Positions 54,213 to 63,361 are shown, counted from the stretch's first letter. The stretch: 64,000 nt of DNA from Pseudodonghicola xiamenensis DSM 18339 (GCF_000429365.1 NZ_AUBS01000007.1:1-64000), one strand, 5' to 3'. The notes: generated by a model not told the origin, from the letters alone. Translations and numbers: made by a program.

Positions 54213-55129
54213 TCTTCTGTTTCCTTCCAGGTGGGGGCGTCGGCACCGGGGCGCTGGACGCTGAGGCTGGCCGCCGCCAGCCCATGGGCCACCGCATGGC
54301 GCAGCGCCTCTTCCGGTGGGGTGAGCGGTTTGGCCAGATGGCCGGCGCGGGCCAGATGCGCCAGCGTGCCGGCGGCAAAGATATCGCCAGCGCCGACGGT
54401 ATCGACGATCTTGGCCACCTTCGGGGCCGGCATAACGAAAACCTCGCGCCCACGCCAGCAGATGGCGCCGGCGGCGCCCCGCGTATGCAGCAGCATCGGG
54501 GCCGTCGCGCGCAGCTCGTCCAGCGCATCGGGACCGAGCCAGTCCAGATCCTCGTCGGACACCTTGACCACATCGGCCAGCGCGACCATGCGTTTCAGCC
54601 GCGCCCGATAGTCATCGGCATCGCGCACCAGCCCGGGCCGGATATTGAGGTCGAGCCAGATCAACCGGTTCGCCGCCTCGCGCCGGGCGAAGTCTTCAAA
54701 GGCTTCGGCCGCTGGCGGGGCGATCAGGCTGATGCCGCCGAAGACCAGCGCCAGAGTGGATTTCGGCAGGCGTTCGGGAAGATCGGCAGGGGCATAGAGC
54801 GCGCCGGCGGTGCCGATGTCGTAAAGGTCGAACCGGGTGCCGGTGCCCACGGGCTGCGCCAGCGCCAGCGGGCAGGGGCGATCGAACCGGCTGGCATGGG
54901 ACAGATCCACCTGCGCTGCCGCCATCGCCTGTGCCAATCGCTCGCCCGCCGGATCGGTGGACAGCGCGCCGACAAACCCGGCGCTCACGCCCTGACGGGC
55001 CAATGCCATGGCGGTGTTGAGCGCGGCGCCTCCTGCAACCGGGCGAAAGCCCTGGCCGTTGTCGTCCAGAACGGCGGGCACCAGGTCGAGCACCGCCTCG
55101 CCGCAGCAGAGGATCACCGGACCGCTCAT
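54200..55129 (-). CDS. PfkB-family sugar kinase (fructokinase-like)
   Basis: The 309-residue ribokinase-fold enzyme has GEAVLDLVP at the start, the first PfkB signature region [15 protein letters not shown] and the catalytic [14 protein letters not shown] near residue 255. Fructose is the most likely substrate by similarity to bacterial fructokinases, but no transporter for it is near. Its start overlaps the nitroreductase stop by ATGA. Confidence 0.88.
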   Translation of the reverse strand: MSGPVILCCGEAVLDLVPAVLDDNGQGFRPVAGGAALNTAMALARQGVSAGFVGALSTDPAGERLAQAMAAAQVDLSHASRFDRPCPLALAQPVGTGTRFDLYDIGTAGALYAPADLPERLPKSTLALVFGGISLIAPPAAEAFEDFARREAANRLIWLDLNIRPGLVRDADDYRARLKRMVALADVVKVSDEDLDWLGPDALDELRATAPMLLHTRGAAGAICWRGREVFVMPAPKVAKIVDTVGAGDIFAAGTLAHLARAGHLAKPLTPPEEALRHAVAHGLAAASLSVQRPGADAPTWKETEECAH

Positions 55130-55794
55130 CCCCGCCACTCCACGATCTCGTCGACCGGGGCGCGCGTGGTGCGGAACCCGTTGGCGGGATCCCCCATGTC
55201 GGCATAGCCGAAGGAAATCGCGCAGAGGATCAGCCGGTCTTCGGGAATGTTGAAGTAACTGTGCAGGAAGGGGGCGAAGCTTGCCACCGCCGCCTGCGGG
55301 ATGGTGGCCACCCCGGCCGCCTCCGCCGCCAGACAGAATGCGGTGACGAAACCGCCGCAGTCGAGCGCGCCGTAAGCGCCCAGCTCTGCCGGCGAGGAGA
55401 CGATGGCGCAATGGGGGGCGTCGAACAGGTCGAAGTTCCGCATCGCCTGCCGGTTAGAAGCCTCCCGGTCGCCCTTGGTCACCCCGACCGCGTCGTAAAG
55501 CTGCCAGCCGCAGGTGCGGCGGCGGTCGCCATAGACGCCGGGATAGCTGGCCGGAAAGGCCAGGTCGGGGTCATGCGCCCCGGACATCGCCTGTTGCCGC
55601 AGCGCGCTGCGGAAGGCCTCCGTCTCCTTCCCTGAGGTGATGGTCAGCTGCCAGGGCTGGGCGTTGCACCACGATGGCACCCGCCGGGCGGTGTCGACGA
55701 TCGCCTCGATCGTCTGGCGCGGCACCGGGTCGGAGCGATAGGCGCGGCAGGAAAAACGCGCCATCATCAGCGCGTCGAGGTCGTCCAAGGTCAT
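55126..55794 (-). CDS. Nitroreductase-family flavoprotein
   Basis: The 222-residue FMN-dependent reductase has ARFSCRAYRSDPVPRQTIEAIV and RVPSWCNAQPWQLTI, the FMN-binding elements, and CAISFGYADMGDPANGF near the end. Such enzymes reduce nitro-, quinone- or other electron-poor compounds with NAD(P)H. It is the first gene of the minus-strand run ending with the ABC importer. Confidence 0.9.
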   Translation of the reverse strand: MTLDDLDALMMARFSCRAYRSDPVPRQTIEAIVDTARRVPSWCNAQPWQLTITSGKETEAFRSALRQQAMSGAHDPDLAFPASYPGVYGDRRRTCGWQLYDAVGVTKGDREASNRQAMRNFDLFDAPHCAIVSSPAELGAYGALDCGGFVTAFCLAAEAAGVATIPQAAVASFAPFLHSYFNIPEDRLILCAISFGYADMGDPANGFRTTRAPVDEIVEWRG

Positions 55795-55888
55795 GCGTCA
55801 CTTTTCCCGGGGATCTTTGCGGTTCTGTCGGTCAGAATGGATCCGCCCCGGAGTGGGTGCAAGGGGCGGTCTCGTCCCCTTGCCGGGT

Positions 55889-57070
55889 TCACTGGTTCTG
55901 CGAGGCGATATAGCCGACGACGGCCGCGACGATCAGCCCGAGGATCACCGCGATGGCGATCTTGATCGCCGACCAGGGCCGTTCCCCCTGCACCCGGCCG
56001 GTGCGCGCGTTGACGACAAAGCGATAAGTCTCGCCCCGGTACTTATAGGCCGCCAGCCAGACCGGTAGCAGCACATGTTTGAAGGTCACGTCCGAAATCC
56101 GGGTATTCAGCGCATGGATCCGCTGCTGATCGCCGCCGATGTCGATCCGCACATCGCGTTCGATCACCCGGGCCATGTAATCGGTCGCTTCGCCATAGCC
56201 CTCTTCCAGCCCGACGGTATAGGCCTCTGAGCGGAAGCCGGCCAGGTATTCGGGCCGATAGGGTTCGAGCGAGGCCAGGTCCCAGGGTTCCAGCGCATCG
56301 GTATAGCGTTTCGGCAGGCTTCTCGACGCCAGCACCAGAATGTCGTCGAAGAACCGCGCCACCCGACCGGACCGCGGTGTCCAGCGGATGCGCGGCACCT
56401 GCTCCTGCATCCGTTGGCCGTTTCGCACTACGGTTCGGGTTTCGTAATAGGTATCGCCGCGTTCCCCGCGATAACTGGTCTGGGTATCGGCGTCGAAGGT
56501 CCAATAGGGCACATAAATACCCTGCATCCGCCGGCCCTTGCGGGCATATTCCTTCAGCCCGTTGGGCGCGAACCACAGCCGGCCCAGCCAGTCTGTCATC
56601 GCCTTGTGGGCATCGCGTTCGTCAATCGCGAAGGGCAGCACCCCGCGCGGCTTGAGCTTTCGACTGATGCCGGTGTCGGTGACCACCGGGGTGGCGCAGA
56701 AGGGGCATTCGGCGGCATGGGTCGCCGGATCGAATTCGAATTGCGAGCCGCAGTTGGGGCAGGTGACGGTGCGGGTCTCCTCGCTGTCCGAAGCTGGCAG
56801 GTGATTGGCGCGCGCGGCCTCATAGTCCAGCTCTTTCAGCTTGGCCTTGCCCCAAGGGCTGGTCTCGATCGCCTGGGTGTGGCCGCAATGATCGCAAACC
56901 AGCCGGCCCTGACCCGGATCGAACCGGTAATCCGCGCCGCATTGTTCGCAGGGAAAGCGGTGTTCGCCGCCGTTCTGGACCTCGGAGGTGGGGGTCGGCT
57001 TCGCCGCCGGTGAGACGGGCGGAGCGGGGGGCACCCCGGGCGGAGGCGGTGGGGGTGGCGTTGCGGTCAT
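55889..57070 (-). CDS. Membrane protein with two N-terminal zinc ribbons
   Basis: The 393-residue protein starts with a proline run. It then has a first zinc ribbon (FPCEQCGADYRFD, LVCDHCGHTQ) and a second (VTCPNCGSQFEFD, AECPFCATPV), four Cys pairs in all. A globular beta-rich region follows, and one C-terminal membrane helix (about residues 370-388, AIAVILGLIVAAVVGYIA). It resembles zinc-ribbon proteins annotated near SPFH proteins in other bacteria. It is the last gene in the XpaC-TelA-SPFH cluster, 43 bases after the SPFH gene. The biochemical role is unknown. Confidence 0.8.
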   Translation of the reverse strand: MTATPPPPPPPGVPPAPPVSPAAKPTPTSEVQNGGEHRFPCEQCGADYRFDPGQGRLVCDHCGHTQAIETSPWGKAKLKELDYEAARANHLPASDSEETRTVTCPNCGSQFEFDPATHAAECPFCATPVVTDTGISRKLKPRGVLPFAIDERDAHKAMTDWLGRLWFAPNGLKEYARKGRRMQGIYVPYWTFDADTQTSYRGERGDTYYETRTVVRNGQRMQEQVPRIRWTPRSGRVARFFDDILVLASRSLPKRYTDALEPWDLASLEPYRPEYLAGFRSEAYTVGLEEGYGEATDYMARVIERDVRIDIGGDQQRIHALNTRISDVTFKHVLLPVWLAAYKYRGETYRFVVNARTGRVQGERPWSAIKIAIAVILGLIVAAVVGYIASQNQ

Positions 57071-57113
57071 GGCTGGTCTTGTCTGGTGAAACGGGCAGGG
57101 GGCTGATCGGGGC

Positions 57114-58250
57114 TCAGGCGCCTGGCGGTGGCGGCGGCGGCAGGATGGTGAAAAGCTGGGCCAGTGCCTGTACCTCTTCCGCGCGCTTCCAGCCGTCCTG
57201 GCCTGCGGTCCAGACATAGGTATCGCGCTTCAGCTCTCCCGCGCTGGCCATCCGTCCCAGATCGGCGCGCGAGAACGGCCCCTTGGTCTGGCCGTTCTCG
57301 GCCAGGTGCCAGACATGTTCGATCGGGGGCGGCGGCGGCACCGGGCTGGCGGCTTGCTGGACCGGTTGTTGCTGGGCGGGGGCGGCGCCCCAGGGGCCGG
57401 TCTGACGCGCCATCTGGTTGCCCATCGCCATCCCCATGCCGGCACCGAGCCCCGCGGCCATGCCGCCGCCCGCCGGGTTGGCGGCCGCCGAGGTCATCGC
57501 CTCTGCTGCCGAATATTGGGTGAAACGGCCCAGATCGCCGGCCAGCCCCATCGAGGTCCGCTTGTCGAGCGCCGCCTCGACCGCGGGGGGGAGAGAGATA
57601 TTTTCGATATAGAACTCTGGCATCTCCAGCCCGTAGCTGTCCAGCGTGGGGGAAACCTGGGTGGCGATCAGCCTGCCCAGATCGGCGGTGTTCGCCGCCA
57701 TGTCCAGCACTGGAATGCCCGATCCCGCGATCACCCGGGAAAACTCCTGCACGATGATGTTGCGGATCTGGAAGCTGATCTCGTCCATGGTGAATTCACC
57801 ATCGGTGCCGACGATCTCGGTCAGGAAACGGGCCGGTTCCTTGACCCGGGTGGTATAGGTGCCGAAGGCGCGGATGCGGGTCGGGCCGAACTCCGGATCG
57901 CGCAGCATGATCGGGTTCTTGGTGCCCCATTTCAGGTCGTTGAACCGCGTCGTGTTGACGAAATAGATCTCGGACTTGAACGGCGATTTGAAGCCGTGGT
58001 CCCAATGCTGCAGCGTGGTCAGGATCGGCATGTTGTTGGTCTCGAGCATATAGAGACCGGGGGTGAAGACATCGGCGATCTGCCCCTCGTGGACAAAGAC
58101 GGCGGCCTGCCCCTCGCGCACCGTCAGCTTGGCGCCATATTTGATCTCATGCCCATAGCGCTCGAAGCGCCAGACCATGGTGTCATGGGTGTCATCGACC
58201 CAATGGATGACGTCGATGAACTGGCCGGAGAGAAAATCGAAGATACCCAT
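57114..58250 (-). CDS. SPFH (stomatin/prohibitin-like) protein with C-terminal GYF_2 domain
   Basis: The 378-residue protein has an SPFH domain at about residues 30-235 (VREGQAAVFVHEGQIADVFTPG, FTMDEISFQIRNIIVQEF). An alanine/glycine/methionine-rich linker of about 60 residues follows. A GYF_2 domain at about 310-365 (WHLAENGQTKGPFSRADLG) would bind peptide segments. It matches the YdjI/virion-core-like SPFH branch. SPFH proteins form ring cages on membranes, though no clear membrane anchor is seen here. It sits between the DUF2927 and zinc-ribbon genes. Confidence 0.87.
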   Translation of the reverse strand: MGIFDFLSGQFIDVIHWVDDTHDTMVWRFERYGHEIKYGAKLTVREGQAAVFVHEGQIADVFTPGLYMLETNNMPILTTLQHWDHGFKSPFKSEIYFVNTTRFNDLKWGTKNPIMLRDPEFGPTRIRAFGTYTTRVKEPARFLTEIVGTDGEFTMDEISFQIRNIIVQEFSRVIAGSGIPVLDMAANTADLGRLIATQVSPTLDSYGLEMPEFYIENISLPPAVEAALDKRTSMGLAGDLGRFTQYSAAEAMTSAAANPAGGGMAAGLGAGMGMAMGNQMARQTGPWGAAPAQQQPVQQAASPVPPPPPIEHVWHLAENGQTKGPFSRADLGRMASAGELKRDTYVWTAGQDGWKRAEEVQALAQLFTILPPPPPPGA

Positions 58251-58289
58251 TCGTATGGTCCTTTCGTCAAAAGCAGGTGGGGAAGGCGA

Positions 58290-59261
58290 TCACAGCGCCT
58301 GTCCCATCAGTTCGCGGGCGATGATCCGGGCGATCGGACGGGCCTGGTCCGGGGTCATGCCGGGGCTCAGCCTGGGATCGTAGAGCATTTTCAGCAGAAG
58401 TTCATCGTGCCGCGTCAGCAGGGCGAATTCGTCGTCATCATTGAAGATCGACGGCCGTGCCTCGGGGCTGTCGTTGGGCAGGCCCAGACCCTGGGCCAGC
58501 TCTTCGTGAATGCAGGCAAGGCGGACCAGATCGGGGTGCTCCGACCGGATCAGGGCGACCGCGTTGATATAGGTATCGGGATTGCGAGGGGAGGCGACCG
58601 CGATCACCAGACAGTAGAAGTTGCGCGGCAGGTTGCCGAACATCTCCAGCTCTGGCGTGCTGATGGTCGGGATCAGTTGCGCGATACGCGACTGGACAAA
58701 GGCGCTGTCGTCCTCTCCGGCGACAAAGACGTGGAAATTGGCTTCGGTGGAGCGGGGCGCCATGGTGATCGAATGGCCGCTGACCCGTGCCAGCCGTCGG
58801 ACATAGCCGGTGATGCTGTTGCCGTCCTTGGTGCGCTGATCATACTGGACGCTGGCGCCGTATTCGACATTGACCCGGACCGGCGCCTGCCAACGACTGA
58901 GCGCGCCGGCGCTGCCGCGTCCTCCGGCCAGCGGGCCACGGGTGTATTCGTCAAAGAACGCGATATTGATGAAATCGCGGACCAGATCGTCGGCGGTAAA
59001 GGGCGTGTCGGGCCCGCCGCCATCGGTGCGCAACAATCCCTGCGTCAACAGATCGTTCTGCACCGCCCGGTAATATCTGGCCAGCGACAGGCTTTTGTCC
59101 GACGGTGGTTGCGGTGTCTGCGGCTGCACCGCAACGGCGGCCGGGCGGGCCTGCGGCAGCGGCGACCGGCGCGGCAGACTGTTCTCGCAGCCGGCCAGCA
59201 GCGCGATCGCCAGACCCAGACCGGCTAGCGGTCGGTGTCGCAAAGAAAGCCGCAGGCGCAC
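58290..59261 (-). CDS. DUF2927 lipoprotein, possible metallopeptidase relative
   Basis: The 323-residue product has a lipoprotein signal (hydrophobic LAGLGLAIALLAGC with the lipidated Cys near residue 25) and a proline-rich linker. The DUF2927 domain follows, with NFYCLVIAVASP, CIHEELAQGLGL and SIFNDDDEFALLTRHDELLLKMLYDP. The HEE-x4-LGL pattern resembles a zinc-peptidase helix in which the second His is missing. Start: GTG at 59261, with GAGG six bases before it inside the TelA 3' end. It lies nine bases after TelA and is probably coupled to it. Confidence 0.82.
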   Translation of the reverse strand: MRLRLSLRHRPLAGLGLAIALLAGCENSLPRRSPLPQARPAAVAVQPQTPQPPSDKSLSLARYYRAVQNDLLTQGLLRTDGGGPDTPFTADDLVRDFINIAFFDEYTRGPLAGGRGSAGALSRWQAPVRVNVEYGASVQYDQRTKDGNSITGYVRRLARVSGHSITMAPRSTEANFHVFVAGEDDSAFVQSRIAQLIPTISTPELEMFGNLPRNFYCLVIAVASPRNPDTYINAVALIRSEHPDLVRLACIHEELAQGLGLPNDSPEARPSIFNDDDEFALLTRHDELLLKMLYDPRLSPGMTPDQARPIARIIARELMGQAL

Positions 59262-59270
59262 CCCGGGGCC

Positions 59271-60461
59271 TCAGCCCGGCACGGCGGTGCCGGCGGTGTC
59301 GCCCAGGCCGGTCTTCTTCGCCTTGGCGGCGGCAAGCGTGTCGCGCAGCTCGTGCTCCATCTTGGTCAGCTCGGCCTCGGCGGCGGCGCGTTTGGCCTTG
59401 CCTTCGTCAGCGATCTGCAGGCTTTCCTGTATGGTGCCGATCAGATCGGCATTGGCCTGTTTCACCGCTTCGATGTCAAAGACACCGCGTTCCATTTCTT
59501 CGCGGATCACCTTGTTGCTGTCGCGCAGGTTCTTGGCATTGGCGGTCAGCAACTCGTTGGTCAGGTCGTTTGCGGCCCGCACCGCCGAGGCGGCCTCGGC
59601 CGAGCGCTGGATGGTGACCGCCTGGGCCAGTTGGGTTTCCCACAGCGGCACGGTATTCACCATGGTCGAGTTGATCTTGGTGACCAGGCTCTTGTCGTTC
59701 TCCTGCACCAGCCGGATCGAGGGTAGCGACTGCATGGTCACCTGGCGGGTCAGCTTCAGATCGTGGACCCTGCGCTCCAGATCGTCGCGGGCGGCGCGCA
59801 GGTCGCGCAGCTCCTGCGCCTTCATCACCTGATCGTTTTCGGCGGCGGCCTGAACCTCGGCCTCCTTGGCCGGGATATCGGTACGGTCGAGCTCGGCCAA
59901 CTTCTCCTCGCCGGCGGCGATATAAAGCGCCAGCTCGTCATAGAAGGTCAGCGTCTTGCCATAGAGCATATCGAGCGATTTGATATCCTTCAGCAGCGTA
60001 TGTTCGTGCTTGAGCAGGTCATCGGTGATCTTGTCGATCTGGCTCTGCACCTCCTCGTAACGGGCGGTGAACTTGGCGAAGGGGGCGGCGCGACCGATCA
60101 GCTTTTCCCAGAAGCTGCGTTCGCGTCGTACATCGAGTTCCGAGACCGAGAAGCCGCGAATGGTGGTGACGATGTTGCGCAAGGAATCGCCAGCCGGCCC
60201 CACGTCCTTGTTGCGCACGCCCGACAGCATCGCCTGGCTGATTTCCTGCAACTCGGCCTGGGCGCCCGATCCGAAGGAGACGATGGAATTGGTGTCGCCC
60301 ATGTCGATCTCGGACATCCGCCTGCGGATCTCGGTGCCGGCTTCGGGGCTGGCTTCCTGCAGGGGAACGATCTCTCCGCCCGGTTCGGGCAGGGGGGTGG
60401 CGGCCAGTTGTTCGATTTCCGTCTGGCTGTCCTGGGCTTGTTTCTGAATGATGTCAGACAT
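59271..60461 (-). CDS. TelA-family toxic anion resistance protein
   Basis: The 396-residue, mostly helical protein matches the TelA/YceH family linked to tellurite and other oxyanion or colicin resistance. Diagnostic stretches are SFGSGAQAELQEISQAML, FWEKLIGRAAPFAKFTARYEEVQSQID, broken by a helix end, and the long coiled coils to the C terminus (TKINSTMVNTVPLWETQLAQA). TelA usually partners with an XpaC-like protein, as here (31 bases upstream). No signal peptide or membrane helix is present. Confidence 0.93.
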   Translation of the reverse strand: MSDIIQKQAQDSQTEIEQLAATPLPEPGGEIVPLQEASPEAGTEIRRRMSEIDMGDTNSIVSFGSGAQAELQEISQAMLSGVRNKDVGPAGDSLRNIVTTIRGFSVSELDVRRERSFWEKLIGRAAPFAKFTARYEEVQSQIDKITDDLLKHEHTLLKDIKSLDMLYGKTLTFYDELALYIAAGEEKLAELDRTDIPAKEAEVQAAAENDQVMKAQELRDLRAARDDLERRVHDLKLTRQVTMQSLPSIRLVQENDKSLVTKINSTMVNTVPLWETQLAQAVTIQRSAEAASAVRAANDLTNELLTANAKNLRDSNKVIREEMERGVFDIEAVKQANADLIGTIQESLQIADEGKAKRAAAEAELTKMEHELRDTLAAAKAKKTGLGDTAGTAVPG

Positions 60462-60492
60462 GTAACGCGTTCCTCGTTTAATATGGGGGTGG

Positions 60493-61404
60493 TCAGTCCA
60501 GCCGGACCCCTTCACGCTGCAGCCGGTCGCGCAGCACGTCGATTTCGACCGTCAGATCGCTGCGATCGTTTTGTAGCATCACCTTGGTGCGCGCGGCGAA
60601 ATTCTGTTCCAGATCGTCCAGCAGCGCGCTGTAGTCACTGCGCGCCTGGGCGTCGTGATCGCGGGCGTAGATATCGGCGAATTTCACCGTCGCGTCGCGG
60701 GCCCCCATCAGATAGACGCTCATGTACTTGCGCGCGCCGGTCAGGTCGCGCGGGTCTTCCTCGACCGTGCGGAACAGGTCGCGGGCGGTCTTCTGGAACC
60801 GCTCCACCCGGGTTTCCATCTGCCGGTCGCCGGTGCGGCCGATCGCCTTGGTCATCGCGGCAAGATAGGCCTCTGCCTCCTCGACGGCACGGGCGACACG
60901 GTCCTGCTGGAAACCGTCAATGCCCTCGGTCCCCTTGTCGCGCAACGGGTCGATGCCGAAGGCGAGGCCGTGCAGCATCAGCGCGGCCCCGCCATAGAGT
61001 GCGGGGGCGATTACGCCACCCTCGTGGTGCCAGACCGCCACTCCAGCGCCCAGGCCGGTCAGCAGGCTGGCGATTATCTTGCGTGGCAGGGCGGGGCGGC
61101 GGGCGACCTTGCGGGCGTTATAGGCGGCCTCGGCCCTCAGCCCCTCGCGGGTCATGAAGGCGGCGGCGGCCATGAGCCCCGCGCCGATCAGCCCGGTTGC
61201 CATGCCGATGGCGCCATTGGTCAGTGACATCAGCCCCAGCACTGCGGCGGGCAGGAACAGCGTGTTGACGCGGGCACCGGCAGGATCGACCCGAGCACCG
61301 GCGTAGGCGCTGCGCGGCGGATGTGCGCTCTTGGGCTCGGATGTGACGGGATCGCCGGTGGCGCCGGCGGTCGGGCTGTATTTGCCGCCGAAGCGCTGCG
61401 CCAT
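60493..61404 (-). CDS. XpaC-like protein (5-bromo-4-chloroindolyl phosphate hydrolysis family)
   Basis: The 303-residue protein has a disordered N-terminal 50 residues and three or four hydrophobic segments between about 50 and 150 (NTLFLPAAVLGLMSLTNGAI, GLIGAGLMAAAAFM, ASLLTGLGAGVAVW). A C-terminal helical cytoplasmic domain follows (AVEEAEAYLAAMTKAI, TVEEDPRDLTGARKYMSVYLMGARD). This is the XpaC family, named for a Bacillus phenotype rather than a proven enzyme activity. It is encoded directly before TelA. Confidence 0.85.
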   Translation of the reverse strand: MAQRFGGKYSPTAGATGDPVTSEPKSAHPPRSAYAGARVDPAGARVNTLFLPAAVLGLMSLTNGAIGMATGLIGAGLMAAAAFMTREGLRAEAAYNARKVARRPALPRKIIASLLTGLGAGVAVWHHEGGVIAPALYGGAALMLHGLAFGIDPLRDKGTEGIDGFQQDRVARAVEEAEAYLAAMTKAIGRTGDRQMETRVERFQKTARDLFRTVEEDPRDLTGARKYMSVYLMGARDATVKFADIYARDHDAQARSDYSALLDDLEQNFAARTKVMLQNDRSDLTVEIDVLRDRLQREGVRLD

Positions 61405-61407
61405 GGC

Positions 61408-61497
61408 TCAAAGCCCCCCGAGCCAGCCGGTCGCGACCCCGAATAGCAGGATCAGCAAGGCGATATAGGCGAACTTTTGTAGCCCGGTCCGTGACAT
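61408..61497 (-). CDS. 29-residue single-span membrane protein
   Basis: The short product has a basic start (MSRTGLQKF) and one hydrophobic helix (YIALLILLFGVATGWL). It ends three bases before the XpaC-like start, so it would be the first gene of the cluster. In-frame ATGs at 61515 and 61524 could extend it to 35 or 38 residues; the sequence upstream of 61497 contains CTGGGG but no strong ribosome-binding site. Confidence 0.55.
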   Translation of the reverse strand: MSRTGLQKFAYIALLILLFGVATGWLGGL

Positions 61498-61594
61498 CGG
61501 TGGCCCCAGAGACATGAAAGACATCTGCAAGTTAGGTCATGCCGCGCGTGCATTCTAGGGGGAACCGACGGGTCGGCGCATCAGCGCCGGAAAA

Positions 61595-62845
61595 TCACCC
61601 CCGTTTGGGCCCCCCGGGACGGCGACCGCGCAGGCTGGCGCCGGGGTTGGTGGCACGGCCGGGGCGCGTGGGTTTGCTGGTGGTGCTCGGTCCCGTCGGG
61701 CGCGATCCGGGTTTGTCCTCGGGCTTGGCGCCGGATTTCGGCGTGAACTTGCGGCGGGCCGTGCCCGTCGTCTCATCCACCACGCCGGGTTTGGCACTGC
61801 GCGTCAGGCGTTTGGAACCGGCAGGTTTCGCGCCGCGTTCGGGCCGGTCGCCGCGCTGAGTGTCGCGCGGTCCGCCGGATTTTTCCCAGGGCTTGGCGCC
61901 CGGCTTGGCGGTGAACTTGCGCGCTGGCCGGTCTCCGGGCGCGGCTTCGCTTGTCTTGTCGCCACGGGATGGCCGTTTGCCGGTGCCGGTTTCGGTCTTG
62001 CGCTGGGGCTTGTCGCCTCCGCGCGCCTGGGGCCGGTCTCCCGGTTTGCCGCCCCGCCTCGGGCGTGGCTTGGCGGTCCCTCCTGCGGCGTCTTCCACTT
62101 CGGCCTCAAGACCCAGCTGGTCGCGCAGCACGCGGCGGCGCACCTCTTCGACCTCGCCGGCTTTCAGATTGCCCAGTTGGAACGGGCCGTAGGAAATCCG
62201 GATCAGCCGGTTCACGCTGAAGCCCACCGCCTCCATCGCGCGGCGGATTTCGCGGTTGCGGCCTTCGCGCAGGCCGACGGTCAGCCAGGCGTTGGCGCCC
62301 TGCTGGCGATCGATGCTGACGATCATCGGCTGGAATTTCTCGCCCTCGATCACCACGCCCTGGCGCAGCGGTTCGAAATTCTTCTCTTCCGGGCGGCCGT
62401 TGATGCGCACCCGATAGCGGCGCAGCCAGCCGGTGGAGGGCAGCTCAAGCTGCCGCTTGAGCCCGCCGTCGTTGGTCAACAGCAGCAGCCCCTCGGAATT
62501 GAGATCGAGCCGCCCGACGCTCATCACCCGGGGCATTTCCTCGGGGAGCGCGTCGAAGATGGTCTCACGCCCCTGTTCGTCGCGTGCCGTGGTCACCAGC
62601 CCGGAGGGTTTGTGATAGAGCCAGAGCCGTGCCGGCTCCGGCGCGGCCAGCGGTTTGCCGTCGACGCTGATGCGATCCTTCGCCGTCACGTTCAGCGCCG
62701 GGCTGTCGATCGGCTTGCCGTTGACGTTGACCCGGCCCTCTTCGATCATGCGCTCCGCTTCGCGGCGCGAGGCGACGCCGGCGCGGGCCAGCACTTTGGC
62801 GATGCGGTCGCCTTCGGGGGCGGGGGGGACGGGGGCTTTGCTCAT
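61595..62845 (-). CDS. RluB/RsuA-type pseudouridine synthase with a long basic tail
   Basis: The 416-residue protein has an N-terminal S4 RNA-binding domain (RIAKVLARAGVASRREAERMIEEGRVNVNG). The catalytic domain carries the nucleophile Asp in VGRLDLNSEGLLLLTND and ends with LREGRNREIRRAMEAVG. By similarity it modifies 23S rRNA (RluB-like). After about residue 240 comes a disordered tail of about 170 residues rich in Pro, Arg, Lys, Gly and Thr with KPGAKP-like repeats, typical of alphaproteobacterial members and probably an RNA-contact extension. Confidence 0.92.
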   Translation of the reverse strand: MSKAPVPPAPEGDRIAKVLARAGVASRREAERMIEEGRVNVNGKPIDSPALNVTAKDRISVDGKPLAAPEPARLWLYHKPSGLVTTARDEQGRETIFDALPEEMPRVMSVGRLDLNSEGLLLLTNDGGLKRQLELPSTGWLRRYRVRINGRPEEKNFEPLRQGVVIEGEKFQPMIVSIDRQQGANAWLTVGLREGRNREIRRAMEAVGFSVNRLIRISYGPFQLGNLKAGEVEEVRRRVLRDQLGLEAEVEDAAGGTAKPRPRRGGKPGDRPQARGGDKPQRKTETGTGKRPSRGDKTSEAAPGDRPARKFTAKPGAKPWEKSGGPRDTQRGDRPERGAKPAGSKRLTRSAKPGVVDETTGTARRKFTPKSGAKPEDKPGSRPTGPSTTSKPTRPGRATNPGASLRGRRPGGPKRG

Positions 62846-62908
62846 GTATTGCGCCTTAGCTCATCGCGCGGGCTTGCGAAAGCGGGGAATGCGGGGCAGG
62901 GAAGTGCC

Positions 62909-63361
62909 ATGCGATTTACTTCTCATATGGATCGGGCGCTTGCGGCGGCAAGGGCGGCGGGCGCGCGGGGCGAGGTGCCGGTGGGCGCTGTGGTCTGTCG
63001 CCCGGATGGCCGTGTCCTGGCGGTGGCCGGCAACCGCACGCGCGAACTGAACGATCCGACTGCCCATGCCGAGATGCTGGCGATCCGAGAGGCTTGCGCC
63101 GCGCTCGGGTCAGAACGGCTGGTGGGCTGCGATCTCTATGTCACGCTTGAGCCCTGCGCCATGTGCGCGGCGGCGATCTCGGCGGCGCGGATCGCGCGGG
63201 TCTATTACGGGGCGGGGGATCCGAAATCGGGTGGCGTTGCGCATGGGGCGCGGGTGTTCTCGCACCCCCAGGCGCATCACAAGCCCGAAGTCTATGACGG
63301 TATCGCCGCGCGCGAGGCGGAAGAGATGCTGAAGGATTTCTTCGCCGGGCGGCGCGGCTAG
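62909..63361 (+). CDS. tadA: tRNA-specific adenosine deaminase
   Basis: TadA converts A34 to inosine in tRNA-Arg(ACG). The 150-residue protein has the full zinc site: TAHAEMLAI (His and catalytic Glu) and EPCAMCAAAIS (two Cys), plus the RIARVYYGAGDPKSG strand that fixes the tRNA. The ATG at 62909 follows GGGCAGGGA and begins the family domain. It is divergent from the pseudouridine synthase gene. Confidence 0.93.
   Translation: MRFTSHMDRALAAARAAGARGEVPVGAVVCRPDGRVLAVAGNRTRELNDPTAHAEMLAIREACAALGSERLVGCDLYVTLEPCAMCAAAISAARIARVYYGAGDPKSGGVAHGARVFSHPQAHHKPEVYDGIAAREAEEMLKDFFAGRRG

Noticed and set aside
57306..59228. Long + strand frame of 640 codons opposite the SPFH and DUF2927 genes
   Set aside because: The minus-strand genes have clear domains and ribosome-binding sites; this frame has neither.
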